Shown: one piece after another, positions 17,590 to 27,029 of the stretch | How the letters are laid out: every line of letters starts with the position of its first letter | Position numbering within the stretch: the first letter of the stretch is position 1 | Source: Hartmannibacter diazotrophicus | GTDB taxonomy: Bacteria; Pseudomonadota; Alphaproteobacteria; Rhizobiales; Pleomorphomonadaceae | Direction: 5' to 3' | Length of the DNA stretch: 64,000 bases | Assembly (NCBI RefSeq): GCF_900231165.1 | Contig: NZ_LT960614.1 | Coordinates: 556,550-620,549, forward strand | Translations under genes and position numbers: made by a program | Notes under the pieces: model-generated | What the model was told of the DNA's origin: nothing | Databases searched by the model: none | What the model saw: the letters and a program-made list of their open reading frames with translations, nothing else

Positions 17590-19812
17590 TCACGTCGCGG
17601 CAGTCTCTTGCTCGGCGTTGCCTGTGTTTCCAGTCAGAAGCGCCTGAAGCCGGGTCCATCTGCGGCGGGCATTGCGTCCGGAAACGGCAATTTCCAGCGC
17701 CCTTGGTTCGGCGATGAGAACGACAAGCTGCCGTGCGCGCGTCACCGCCGTGTAGATCAGGTTGCGGGCCAGCATCGGATAGTGCTGGCCGGACAGCGGG
17801 ATGACGATGGCCGGGTATTCCGAGCCTTGCGCCTTGTGGATCGTCACCGCATAGGCCGGCGCCAGCGCGTCCAGTCCGTTGCTCGAATAGGTCACGACCC
17901 GCCCGTCGAAATCGACGACGATCTCGTCGTCCTCGCGGTCGATGGAAACGATGCGGCCCATGTCGCCGTTGAAGACGTCGTGGTCGTAGTCGTTCTCCAC
18001 CTGCATCACCCGGTCGCCGACCCCGTAGGAAAGCCCGCCGCGTTCGATGCGCGTTCCGGCACGCGGATTGAGCAGGCCGGCCAGTTCCACATTGAGGTTG
18101 CGAGCGCCGAGCGGTCCCTTCTGCATCGGCGTCAGCACCTGCACCTCGCGCATGGGATCGAAGCCGAAGCGGCCCGGGATGCGCCGGCTGACGACTTCTT
18201 TCAGCTTGGCGATCCCGTCCTCCGGGCTCGACATCGGGATGATGTAGAAGTCGCCGGTTTCGCCCGCCGGCGTCGTTTCCGGCAGCTCGCCGTGGTTGAT
18301 GCGGTGGGCGTTGACGACGATGCGGCTCGACTTGGCCTGACGGTGAATTTCGGTGAGGCGCGCGACCGGCACGGTCTGCGACGCGATGATATCGCCGAGC
18401 ACCTGTCCGGGACCGACGGAGGGCAACTGGTCGACGTCGCCGACGAGGATCAGCGCCGCCTCGTCCGGGATCGCGGCGACGAGCGCGGCCATCAGCCCGG
18501 TGTCGACCATGCTCGCCTCGTCGATGACGACGAGATCGACCTCCAGCGGATTGGAGGCAGCGCGCCGGAAGTCGCCGGTCGCGGCGTCGATCTCCAGGAG
18601 CCGGTGGATCGTTTTCGCCTCGCGCCCGGTCTGGTCGCTCATCCGGCGCGCGGCCCTGCCCGTGGGTGCGGCCAGCGCGATACGCCGATTGCCGCCGACG
18701 AGCCCGAGCAAAGCGTCGAGGATCGTCGTCTTGCCGACGCCGGGTCCGCCCGTGACCACCGAGACCTTGCCCGTTGCGACAAGGGCGAGCGCCTCGCGCT
18801 GCGAAGCCGACAACGACACCTTGGCCCGGCGCTCGAAGTCCTTGGCGGCCTTGTCGAGGTTGACGTCCGACCAGGCCGGTTTGCCCTCCCGCAAGACGGC
18901 TAGGCGCTCGGCGATGAAGCTTTCGGCCTCGGCGAGCCGGCGCGAGAAGAGGCAGGTGACGCCCTCGACCTCGGCTTCGACGACCTCGCCGCTTTCCTTG
19001 GCGCCGGCCACCGCCTCGGCGACGGTGTCCTCGTCGACGGCAAGAAGCTTGGCCGCCCGGGGGATGAGGTCGGCGAGCGGCAGGCCGGTGTGGCCGTCGC
19101 TGGCCGCGTCCTCCAGCGCATGGCTCAGCCCGGCGCGCAGGCGGGCCGGCGCCGTCGTGTCGAGGCCGAAGCGCTGGGCGATGGCGTCGGCGCCGGTGAA
19201 GTCGATGCCGCGCACCTCACGGGCAAGGCGGAAGGGATCGCTTTCGACCACCTCGCGCGCCTTCGCGCCGAACTGCTTGTGGATGCGCATGGCGTGGACC
19301 GTCGGAACGCCGCGTTCGGCAAGGAATTCCAGAAGATCGCGCAGGGCCTTCTGGTCGTTCCATCCGCGCGCGATGCGCTGAGCGGCCGCCTTGCCGATGC
19401 CCGGCACGTCGAGAAGGCGCATCGGCTCCTTCTCGATCACCTCGATCGCCTTCGGACCGAATTTCTCGACGATCCTGCGGGCAAGCGCCGGTCCGATGCC
19501 GGGCACCATGCCGGACCCGAGATAGCGCGCGACGGCCTCGCCGGCGGTCGGCGGCTTGGTCATGAGTTGGCGCGCGCGAAACTGCAGCCCGTGGGTGCGG
19601 TCGGTGGTCCATTCGCCGATGGCGTCCACCTGCTCGCCGCGCACGATGGAAGGCGCATGGCCGACGAGCGTGATCGCGGTGCGCTGCCCCGGCACACGCA
19701 GCTTGACGACCAGGAAGCCGTTTTCCGCATTGTGGAAGGTGACGTGCTCGATCGTTCCCGTGATACGGGCGTCTTGCGTCTCGGGGGCGGGACTCGGCTC
19801 GGAAGTGGACAT
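17590..19812 (-). CDS. RecD2-type (RecD-like) ATP-dependent DNA helicase
   Basis: 740 residues. SF1B 5'-3' helicase acting without RecBC. N-terminal OB-like domain (GTIEHVTFHNAENGFLVVKL), tandem helix-hairpin-helix repeats (MVPGIGPALARRI, DVPGIGKAAAQRI), Walker A TGGPGVGKTTIL, Walker B VVIDEASMVD, motif III VGDVDQLPSVGPG, EIHRQ, and motif VI-type TIHKAQGSEYPA with ARNLIYTAVTRAR. Full length for the family. Likely role in replication-fork or mismatch-associated repair. Confidence 0.93.
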   Translation of the reverse strand: MSTSEPSPAPETQDARITGTIEHVTFHNAENGFLVVKLRVPGQRTAITLVGHAPSIVRGEQVDAIGEWTTDRTHGLQFRARQLMTKPPTAGEAVARYLGSGMVPGIGPALARRIVEKFGPKAIEVIEKEPMRLLDVPGIGKAAAQRIARGWNDQKALRDLLEFLAERGVPTVHAMRIHKQFGAKAREVVESDPFRLAREVRGIDFTGADAIAQRFGLDTTAPARLRAGLSHALEDAASDGHTGLPLADLIPRAAKLLAVDEDTVAEAVAGAKESGEVVEAEVEGVTCLFSRRLAEAESFIAERLAVLREGKPAWSDVNLDKAAKDFERRAKVSLSASQREALALVATGKVSVVTGGPGVGKTTILDALLGLVGGNRRIALAAPTGRAARRMSDQTGREAKTIHRLLEIDAATGDFRRAASNPLEVDLVVIDEASMVDTGLMAALVAAIPDEAALILVGDVDQLPSVGPGQVLGDIIASQTVPVARLTEIHRQAKSSRIVVNAHRINHGELPETTPAGETGDFYIIPMSSPEDGIAKLKEVVSRRIPGRFGFDPMREVQVLTPMQKGPLGARNLNVELAGLLNPRAGTRIERGGLSYGVGDRVMQVENDYDHDVFNGDMGRIVSIDREDDEIVVDFDGRVVTYSSNGLDALAPAYAVTIHKAQGSEYPAIVIPLSGQHYPMLARNLIYTAVTRARQLVVLIAEPRALEIAVSGRNARRRWTRLQALLTGNTGNAEQETAAT

Positions 19813-20020
19813 GGCACTTTATGGCCCGATTTGGCGGGCCAAGTCGACTGATTCGATGGCTCGGCGCGTGATCATGCACCCCGAAGGGGCCGGGCTGCGA
19901 ATTGCCACAATTCGGCGTTTCTCTCTCACCACGCCGCGCGTCTTTTGCTAGGGTGCGGTTTGCCTTGCGAGGGGCAGGGAAAAGAACAAACGGCCTCAAG
20001 GGCCCGCGATCCAGAAGGTC

Positions 20021-21589
20021 ATGATGACGTCATCGTTCAATCGCCGTGAATTCGCTCAGCTCACCGGCGGCCTTCTGGCCGCGCTCGGGATCGTCGCTCC
20101 GACCGGGGAGGCCCTCGCCGAGGTGCGCCTTGGCAAGCCGGAGCCCTTTTCCTTCGACGGGCTGATCGCGGCCATGAAGGAGAAGGCGGCCAAGCCCTAT
20201 GTGCCGCCGAAGACGCGGGCCTCCGACATTCTCGACAAGATCGACTATGACGCCCACTGGAAGATTCAGTTCCGGCCGGACCACACGCTGGAGCTTGGCG
20301 GCGGCAAGGCGCCGATCCGCTTCTTCCATCTCGGCCGCTATTTCAAGGACCCGGTCGGCATCAACGTCATCGACGGCAACACCGCCAAGCCCGTGCTCTA
20401 CGGGCCCGACTATTTCGACATGCCCAAGGACAGCCCCGCCCGCGAACTGCCGAAGGACATCGGCTTTGCCGGCTTCCGGGTGATGGAGGAGGGGGAGAAG
20501 AAGGACTGGCTCGCCTTCCTCGGCGCTGCCTATTTCCGCTCGTCGGGCGAGCTTGACCAGTTCGGCATGTCGGCCCGCGCGGTCGCGATCGACGTCGCCA
20601 TGCCGACGCCGGAGGAGTTCCCCCGCTTCACCGACTTCTGGTTCGCGCCGCTCGAGACCGGCACGCTGACGATCTACATGGCGATGGACGGCCCCTCGAT
20701 CACCGGCGCCATCCGCATGGATTGCGACCGCTCCAAGGGTGTCGTGATGGATATCTCGGCGCATTACTTCATGCGCAAGGATATCGCCCGCCTCGGCCTT
20801 GCCGCGCTCACCTCCATGTTCTGGTTTGACGAACTCAACGCCCGCAACGGCAAGGACTGGCGGCCCGAGATCCACGATTCCGACGGTCTTGCCATCTGGA
20901 ACGGCAATGGCGAGCGGCTCTGGCGTCCGCTCAACAACCCGCCGACCGTGATGACGTCGAGCTTCGTCGACCAGAACATCAAGGGCTTCGCGCTGGAACA
21001 GCGCGACCGCAACTTCGATCATTACCAGGACGACGGCGTCTTCTACGAGAAGCGTTCGACCGTCTGGGTCGAGCCGAAGGGCGACTGGGGCCCCGGCACG
21101 GTGCAACTCGTCGAAATCCCGACCGACGACGAGATCCACGACAACATCGTCGCCTATTTCATTCCCGAAAAGCCGGCGAAGGCCGGCGACGAGGTCGCGG
21201 TCGACTACCGTCTCCATTGGGTGGCAGAAGAGCCTTATGTGCCGCCGGTCGCCCGCGTCTGGTCGACCCGTGCCGGCATGGGCGGCGTGCCCGGTCAGCC
21301 GCGCCCGAAGGGCGTGATCAAGTTCGTCGTCGATTTTGAGGGCGGCGGCATCGGCAAGCTTGGCCAGCAGGATGGCGTCGAGGCCGTGGTCGAGGCCTCC
21401 TCGGGCAAGATCTCGGGCGTCTACACGCTGCCCGTCGTCGGCACCGAGCGCTGGCGCGCGGTCTTCGACTTCACCGCCGACGGCACGGCCCCGGTCGAGA
21501 TGCGGCTGTTCCTCAAGGACAAGACAGCGACCCTGTCTGAGACCTGGCTCTACCAGTACCACCCGGGGACGCTGGTGCCGCTGGATTGA
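20021..21589 (+). CDS. Periplasmic glucan biosynthesis protein, MdoG/OpgG-OpgD family, Tat-exported
   Basis: 522 residues. Family involved in synthesis or trimming of osmoregulated periplasmic glucans. Twin-arginine signal NRREFAQLTGG (R8, R9) followed by a hydrophobic stretch and a probable AxA cleavage near residue 33. The beta-sandwich domain contains FFHLGRYFKDPVGINV, YFRSSGELDQFGMSARAVAID and DGLAIWNGNGERLWRPL. Tat export is typical of OpgD rather than Sec-exported OpgG. No opgH glucosyltransferase is adjacent. Two adjacent ATGs (20021, 20024) are possible starts. Confidence 0.92.
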   Translation: MMTSSFNRREFAQLTGGLLAALGIVAPTGEALAEVRLGKPEPFSFDGLIAAMKEKAAKPYVPPKTRASDILDKIDYDAHWKIQFRPDHTLELGGGKAPIRFFHLGRYFKDPVGINVIDGNTAKPVLYGPDYFDMPKDSPARELPKDIGFAGFRVMEEGEKKDWLAFLGAAYFRSSGELDQFGMSARAVAIDVAMPTPEEFPRFTDFWFAPLETGTLTIYMAMDGPSITGAIRMDCDRSKGVVMDISAHYFMRKDIARLGLAALTSMFWFDELNARNGKDWRPEIHDSDGLAIWNGNGERLWRPLNNPPTVMTSSFVDQNIKGFALEQRDRNFDHYQDDGVFYEKRSTVWVEPKGDWGPGTVQLVEIPTDDEIHDNIVAYFIPEKPAKAGDEVAVDYRLHWVAEEPYVPPVARVWSTRAGMGGVPGQPRPKGVIKFVVDFEGGGIGKLGQQDGVEAVVEASSGKISGVYTLPVVGTERWRAVFDFTADGTAPVEMRLFLKDKTATLSETWLYQYHPGTLVPLD

Positions 21590-21604
21590 GGCACCGATGC
21601 CGTG

Positions 21605-21630
21605 CTCCATCTCTCCAAGGAGAGATGGAG
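21605..21630. terminator. Perfect 12-bp palindromic hairpin between convergent genes
   Basis: CTCCATCTCTCC (21605-21616) and GGAGAGATGGAG (21619-21630) are perfect complements with a 2-nt spacer, between the converging opgG-like and glgB stops. No T-tract on either side, so it may terminate poorly by itself but could act as a bidirectional 3'-end stabiliser. Confidence 0.55.
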
Positions 21631-21646
21631 TAATAGGCGCTACTCC

Positions 21647-23848
21647 TTACCCCTCGAAGCGCAGTGCCAGCACGCCGAGCGGCGGGATTGTCAGCTTCAG
21701 CATCTGCTCGAACCCCTGCATGCCGTGAGGCTCGGTCGCCGCGCCGCCGAAATTGCCGTGGTTGGAGCCGCCGTAGACCTCCGAATCCGTGTTCAGCACT
21801 TCCTTCCAGTAGCCGGCCTTCGGCACGCCGACGGCGAAGTCGAAGCGCGGCACCGGCGTCATGTTCGCAATCACGAGCACCGGCGAATAGCCCTGCGGAT
21901 CCCAGCGCAGGAAGGCGTAGATGGACGTCTCGCGCTCATTCACCAGAATCCATTGGAAGCCGCCGGATTCCGCATCGCGCAGATGCAGCGCCGGCTCGCG
22001 GGCATAAAGGTGATTGAGATCGCGGACGAGATGCTGGACGCCGCGATTGTCCGCGTGCTCCAGATGCCACCAGTCGAGCGGATCGTCGTGCCGCCACTCG
22101 TGCTCCTGCGCGATCTCGCCGCCCATGAAGAGCAGCTTCTTGCCCGGATGCATCCACATCAGGCCGAAAAGGGCTCTGAGGTTGGCGAATTTCTGCCAGT
22201 GGTCGCCCGGCATCCGCCCGATCAGCGAGCGCTTGCCGTGCACCACCTCGTCATGGGAGAGCGGCAGCACGAAGCGCTCGGAGAAGGCATAGACGAGGCC
22301 GAAGCTGATCTTGTCGTGATGCCAGCGGCGATAGACCGGATCCTCTCCCATGTAGGAGAGCGTGTCGTTCATCCAGCCCATGTTCCATTTGTAATTGAAG
22401 CCGAGGCCGCCCTCGGAGACGCGCCCGCTCACCTGCGGCCATGAGGTCGATTCCTCGGCGATCGTGATCGCCCCCGGCACGCGCTCGGCGATCACCGTAT
22501 TGAGGCGCTTCAGGAAGGCGACGGCTTCGAGGTTTTCCCGCCCGCCATAGCGGTTCGGCACCCACTGGCCCTCCTCGCGCGAATAGTCGCGGTAGAGCAT
22601 GGAGGCGACGGCGTCGACGCGCAGGCCGTCGATGTGGAAATGCTCCAGCCATTCCAGCGCGCTGGCGATCAGATAGGCCACCACCTCGTTACGGCCCATG
22701 TTGAAGATCAGCGTGTTCCAGTCCTGGTGAAACCCTTCCTTGGGGTCGGCGTGCTCGTAGAGCGCCGTCCCGTCGAAATGGGCAAGGCCGTGCTCGTCGG
22801 TCGGAAAATGCGCCGGCACCCAGTCGAGCAGCACGCCGATGCCGGCATTGTGGCAGGCATTCACGAAGGCGGCGAAGTCATGCGGGCTCCCGTAGCGCGC
22901 CGTCGGGGCGAAGAGGCCGAGCGGCTGGTAGCCCCAGGAGCCGCCGAAGGGATGCTCCATGATCGGCATCAGCTCGATATGGGTGAAGCCGAGACCTTGC
23001 ACATAAGGGATGAGATCGTCGATCAGCAGTCGCCAGTCGACGCTGCTGTCCCAGCGCCTGCGCCACGAACCGGCATGGATCTCGTAGATGGACATCGCCG
23101 CATGGCTGGCCTGGCGGTCGGCGCGGGCCTGCATCCAGCTCTCGTCGCTCCAGCCGAAGGGCGTCGGGTCGGTGACGACGGAGCAGGTGGAGGGCGGCAT
23201 CTCGAACTGGCGGCCCACCGGGTCGCTCTTTTGCGGCAGGAGGATGCCGCCGGCGCCGCGGATCTCGTAGCGGTAGCGCTCGCCGGCCCAGATGCGGGGC
23301 ACGAAAATCTCGAAGACGCCCGCCTCGAGGCGCTTGCGCATCATGTGGCGCCGGCCGTCCCAGCTGTTGAAGTCGCCGACGACCGAAACGCGCTCGGCGT
23401 TGGGAGCCCACACGGCGAAGCGCACGCCCGAGATGCCATCGATCACCGTCGCCTGCGCGCCGAGGCAGCGGCCGATGTCGAGGTGGGTGCCCTCGCGGAT
23501 GAGATAGACGTCCATCTCGCCGAGCAGCGGGCCGAAGCTGTAGGGGTCCTCCGTCTCGATGACATGGCCGTGCCAGTCGATGCGCAGGAGATAGGCCTCG
23601 TGCGCTTCCAGCGAGGCCACCATCAGGCCGGTGTCGCCGACGGGCTCAAGGGTTCCGAGCAGCCGGTGGTCGGATCGGGCAATGACGGACGCACCGCTGC
23701 AGCCGGGCAGGAAGGCACGGATGATCGGTCCGCTCTCGTCCTCCTGCGGTCCGAAAAAGGCGAAGGGATCGCCGTGCCGCCCCTCAAGGACCGCCTGGAG
23801 TGCCCCCTGGTCCACTTTTGTCGCTGAGGGGTTTTTTCCGCGGGCCAT
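21647..23848 (-). CDS. glgB: 1,4-alpha-glucan branching enzyme
   Basis: 733 residues, normal for GH13_9. Creates alpha-1,6 branches in glycogen. N-terminal CBM48 modules ([21 protein letters not shown]), a catalytic TIM barrel with [18 protein letters not shown], nucleophile D in [15 protein letters not shown], acid/base E in [10 protein letters not shown], and [12 protein letters not shown]; all-beta C-terminal domain. No other glg genes are next to it, which is unusual because glgB often clusters with glgCAX. Confidence 0.96.
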   Translation of the reverse strand: MARGKNPSATKVDQGALQAVLEGRHGDPFAFFGPQEDESGPIIRAFLPGCSGASVIARSDHRLLGTLEPVGDTGLMVASLEAHEAYLLRIDWHGHVIETEDPYSFGPLLGEMDVYLIREGTHLDIGRCLGAQATVIDGISGVRFAVWAPNAERVSVVGDFNSWDGRRHMMRKRLEAGVFEIFVPRIWAGERYRYEIRGAGGILLPQKSDPVGRQFEMPPSTCSVVTDPTPFGWSDESWMQARADRQASHAAMSIYEIHAGSWRRRWDSSVDWRLLIDDLIPYVQGLGFTHIELMPIMEHPFGGSWGYQPLGLFAPTARYGSPHDFAAFVNACHNAGIGVLLDWVPAHFPTDEHGLAHFDGTALYEHADPKEGFHQDWNTLIFNMGRNEVVAYLIASALEWLEHFHIDGLRVDAVASMLYRDYSREEGQWVPNRYGGRENLEAVAFLKRLNTVIAERVPGAITIAEESTSWPQVSGRVSEGGLGFNYKWNMGWMNDTLSYMGEDPVYRRWHHDKISFGLVYAFSERFVLPLSHDEVVHGKRSLIGRMPGDHWQKFANLRALFGLMWMHPGKKLLFMGGEIAQEHEWRHDDPLDWWHLEHADNRGVQHLVRDLNHLYAREPALHLRDAESGGFQWILVNERETSIYAFLRWDPQGYSPVLVIANMTPVPRFDFAVGVPKAGYWKEVLNTDSEVYGGSNHGNFGGAATEPHGMQGFEQMLKLTIPPLGVLALRFEG

Positions 23849-23967
23849 GGGTGCCTCCCTTGCTCGTTCTTCTTTGCAAGGAAGGAAGCCTACACCCGTG
23901 AACCGCTTGCCGCACCGTTCTTTTTGCCGGAAAGGGCAAGGTCAGGCGGAAGGGTGTAAAAGCCTTC

Positions 23968-25044
23968 TCAGGCCGCCTTGGCCTCCTCGTCGAGGATCAG
24001 CACCTCGTCGCGGCCGAAACTGACGATGGCCGCCTCGCCGGGCGCGGGCGGCGTTTCGGCGGGGTTGTTGAACATGTCGAAGAAGATGGAAACGCTGCCG
24101 AGGCGCACCCGAACGCGCAGCACCGAGCCGAGGAACTGGACATCCTCGATGGTGCCGGAAAGCTGGTTGCGGCCTTCGGCGGCCGGCGTCAGCCGGATGG
24201 CTTCCGGCCTGAGCGCGACGGTGCAGGCCGCGCCGTTGGCGAGCTTGTGCGTCTCGCGGGCCGCAAAGACCTGCTGGCCCTCGATGTCGATGCAGCCGGT
24301 CGCCGCGTCGACGACCTTGCCGGCGAGGATATTCAGGGTGCCGACGAAATTGGCGACGAAACGGGTCTTCGGAAAATTGTAGACCTCGAATGGCGAGCCG
24401 ATCTGGTCGGCCCGGCCCTCGTTCATCACCACGACGCGGTCGGAGATCGAGAGCGCCTCCTCCTGGTCGTGGGTCACGAAGACGGTGGTGATGCCGAGCT
24501 TGCGCTGGATGACGCGGATCTCCTCGCGCAGCGACACGCGGATCTTGGCGTCGAGCGCGGAAAGCGGCTCGTCCAGCAGCAGGACGCGGGGCCGGATGGC
24601 GAGAGCGCGGGCAAGCGCGACACGCTGCTGCTGTCCGCCGGACATCTGGTAGGGGAAGCGGTCGGCCAGATGCCCGAGGTGGATCAGGTCGAGCATTTCC
24701 TGAACGGTCTGGTCGATCTCCGCCTTCGGTTTGCCGGCGACCTTGAGGCCGAAGGCGACATTCTGGCCGACGGTCATGTTGGGAAACAGCGCATAGGCCT
24801 GGAACACCATGCCGATATTGCGCTGGTTCGGCTTGAGGTCGGTCATGTCCTGGCCGCCGATGGTGATCGTGCCGGCGGAGACGGTCTCGAAACCGGCGAT
24901 CATGCGCAGCACCGTCGTCTTGCCGCAGCCGGATGGCCCGAGGAAGGAGACGAACTCGCCCTTCTCGATGGCCATGTTGAAGTCCTTCACGACCTGGACG
25001 GGGCCAAAGCTTTTCTGGATATGGGAAAGCTCGAGAAATGCCAT
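23968..25044 (-). CDS. ABC transporter ATP-binding protein (PotA/FbpC type)
   Basis: 358 residues. Walker A GPSGCGKTTVLRMI, Q-loop VFQAYALFPNMTV, signature MSGGQQQRVALARAL, Walker B VLLLDEPLSALD, H-loop VFVTHDQEEAL, then a C-terminal TOBE-type regulatory beta domain (from about 240). Last gene of a minus-strand operon with a solute-binding protein and two permeases. The CUT1/POPT-like architecture fits import of polyamines, phosphonates, iron chelates or similar. Substrate unknown. Confidence 0.93.
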   Translation of the reverse strand: MAFLELSHIQKSFGPVQVVKDFNMAIEKGEFVSFLGPSGCGKTTVLRMIAGFETVSAGTITIGGQDMTDLKPNQRNIGMVFQAYALFPNMTVGQNVAFGLKVAGKPKAEIDQTVQEMLDLIHLGHLADRFPYQMSGGQQQRVALARALAIRPRVLLLDEPLSALDAKIRVSLREEIRVIQRKLGITTVFVTHDQEEALSISDRVVVMNEGRADQIGSPFEVYNFPKTRFVANFVGTLNILAGKVVDAATGCIDIEGQQVFAARETHKLANGAACTVALRPEAIRLTPAAEGRNQLSGTIEDVQFLGSVLRVRVRLGSVSIFFDMFNNPAETPPAPGEAAIVSFGRDEVLILDEEAKAA

Positions 25045-25058
25045 TGATCAAAGCTCCG

Positions 25059-25847
25059 TCAGGGAGTGGCCGGGCGGGCCTGCGAGAAACGGGAAACGAA
25101 CTGGAGAAGGCCCATGCTGAGCCAGGTAATCAGGAAGGCGATGATCGCCAGCGCCGACGGCTCGTAGGCCTTGTTGGCGCCGATCAGTTGCAGATACGGG
25201 CCGAAGGCCGGCCGGTCGAGCAGCGAGGCCATGGTGAACTCGCCCATCACGATCGCGAAGGTGATGAAGGAGCCGGACAGCACGCCCGTCATCACGTTGG
25301 GGAAGATGCAGCGGAACAGGATCACCCGCCAGGAGGCGCCGAGGCTTTCGGCCGCTTCCGTCAGCGTGCGCACGTCGATGGTGCGCATGGCCGTGTCGAC
25401 GGCCCGGTACATGTAGGGCAGCGACAGCATCATGTAGGAGAACATGAGCAGCACGTCGGTCGCCCGCTCCGAACTGGTGAACGGCAGGATCGAGGAGGAA
25501 TTGTAGATCCTGAGATAGCCGAAGACGACGACGATGGCGGGGATCACCAGCGGCATCAGGCTGATGAATTCGATGATCGGCCGGAACTGCGGCAGGCGCA
25601 GGCGCACCCAGTAGGCCGTCGGCACCACCAGCAGCATGCCGAAGATGATGGTGAGGATCGCCATCAGCGCCGAATAGCCGAAGGTCGCGTGGAAACTCGT
25701 GTCCGAGAACACGGACCGATAGGCGTCGAAGGTGTATTCGCCGCGCCGCATGCGAAGCGAGAACTCAAAGGTCGAGATCAGCGGCACGATGAAGTAGATG
25801 ACACCGATGGCGATGGCGACCCAGGCGCCGATTTTCTTCGCATTCAT
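25059..25847 (-). CDS. ABC transporter permease (PotC-like)
   Basis: 262 residues from the ATG complementary to 25845-25847, which overlaps the upstream permease stop by 4 nt. Six predicted TM helices. The EAA loop reads TEAAESLGASWRVILFRCIFPNV, the contact site for the ATPase coupling helix. The frame is open far upstream, but that stretch is antisense-like filler in the other permease. Confidence 0.93.
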   Translation of the reverse strand: MNAKKIGAWVAIAIGVIYFIVPLISTFEFSLRMRRGEYTFDAYRSVFSDTSFHATFGYSALMAILTIIFGMLLVVPTAYWVRLRLPQFRPIIEFISLMPLVIPAIVVVFGYLRIYNSSSILPFTSSERATDVLLMFSYMMLSLPYMYRAVDTAMRTIDVRTLTEAAESLGASWRVILFRCIFPNVMTGVLSGSFITFAIVMGEFTMASLLDRPAFGPYLQLIGANKAYEPSALAIIAFLITWLSMGLLQFVSRFSQARPATP

Positions 25848-26749
25848 TTCTGCCACCGTTCCGCGCGCATGCGCAGCCAGATGTAGAGCACGTTGGAGAC
25901 ACCCGTGATCACGATCATGCCGAGCGCCAGGGCATAGCCGAGATTGGCGTTGTGCAGCACGTCGCCCCGGATCTGCGCGTAGAGCACGATCGGCACGATG
26001 TTGAGGGAGGAGCCGGTGAGCGAAATGGCGGTGGCCACGGCGCCGAAGGCATTGGCAAAGAGCAGCAGCGTCGTGCCGAGAAGGCTTGGCCACAGGATCG
26101 GCAGCGCCACCATGGTCCAGTATTGCCGCGGCGTCGCGCCGAGGATGGCGGCGGCCTCGCCCCATTCCTTCTTCAGGCCTTCCAGCGCCGGCGTCAGGAT
26201 CAGCACCATCAGCGGGATCTGGAAGAACATGTAGGTGATCGTCAGCCCAAAGAAGCTGAGGATGTTGAAGCCGGTGGAATAGAGGTTGAAGCCCGCATAC
26301 TCGCGCAGAAGCACGGTGACGAGGCCGGTGCGCCCGAGGGTCGCGAGAAAGGCGAAGGCAAGCGGTACGCCGGCAAAGTTGGAGGCGACGCCGGAGAAGG
26401 TGACGATGCCGCCGCGCACCCAGCCGGGCACACCGCCGAGCACGACCGCCCAGGCAAGCGCGAACCCGATCGCCGCGCCGCCGAGGGACGAGGCAAGCGA
26501 GATCTTGATGGAGATCCAGTAGGCCGCCAGGATCTTGTCGGTGAACAGACCCGCGATGTTGTCGAGCGTGAAGTCTCCGGCCGGCGTCTGGAAGGCCCCG
26601 ACGACCAGGAACAGCGTCGGAGCGATGAGGAACATCACCGCGAAGAGGACGAAGGGCAGGATGCCGAGCCAGTCGACAACAGCTTTGTTGGCAAGCAACG
26701 AGGCTCGGGCCTTGGGACGGGGAAGATCGGCTTGTGCGCTGGCATCCAT
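25844..26749 (-). CDS. ABC transporter permease (PotB-like)
   Basis: 301 residues with six predicted TM helices. N-terminal cytoplasmic tail of about 28 residues, first TM LGILPFVLFAVMFLIAPTLF, EAA loop GEAAAILGATPRQYWTMVALPIL. Forms the heterodimeric channel with the downstream permease (4-nt overlap). Confidence 0.93.
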   Translation of the reverse strand: MDASAQADLPRPKARASLLANKAVVDWLGILPFVLFAVMFLIAPTLFLVVGAFQTPAGDFTLDNIAGLFTDKILAAYWISIKISLASSLGGAAIGFALAWAVVLGGVPGWVRGGIVTFSGVASNFAGVPLAFAFLATLGRTGLVTVLLREYAGFNLYSTGFNILSFFGLTITYMFFQIPLMVLILTPALEGLKKEWGEAAAILGATPRQYWTMVALPILWPSLLGTTLLLFANAFGAVATAISLTGSSLNIVPIVLYAQIRGDVLHNANLGYALALGMIVITGVSNVLYIWLRMRAERWQK

Positions 26750-26985
26750 GATTGTGTCCTAATGCGCTCCGGTCTCGTGGGGGGGCAAAATGCTGGATCG
26801 GGATCTGTAGCTGGCGCCCGGTTCGGTCCGTTCGCCCTTTGGGGCTCCGGTCATGGCTGCCGGAAAAAGGCGGTGCAGTCCGCGCCTGTTCAGGATGCAT
26901 CCGGTGTGCAGCCTGGTTTCGCGCAAGCCCTCGCAGGCCTGGCAAACAGACGAAACCGCGAGCATCAGGCCTGCGGGACGATCAG

Positions 26986-27015
26986 GGGTCTTCGCCGAAA
27001 AGACGGCGAAGACCC
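26986..27015. promoter_or_regulatory. Strong intercistronic hairpin between solute-binding protein and permease
   Basis: GGGTCTTCGCCG (26986-26997) pairs perfectly with CGGCGAAGACCC (27004-27015), 12 bp with a 6-nt loop, 14 nt past the binding-protein stop. On the minus transcript no U-run follows. Such hairpins commonly stabilise the upstream mRNA, giving excess binding protein over permeases. The other 250 nt of this gap hold no gene I can support. Confidence 0.7.
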
Positions 27016-27029
27016 TTCTTGTCGAGACC

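Noticed and set aside
20030-21610. Long minus-strand frame across the OpgG-like gene
   Set aside because: Antisense shadow; no domain-like sequence, rich in Arg/Asp/His/Val.
25848-26945. Extension of the PotC-like permease frame far upstream
   Set aside because: It runs antisense-like within the other permease; the conserved protein starts at the ATG overlapping the upstream stop.
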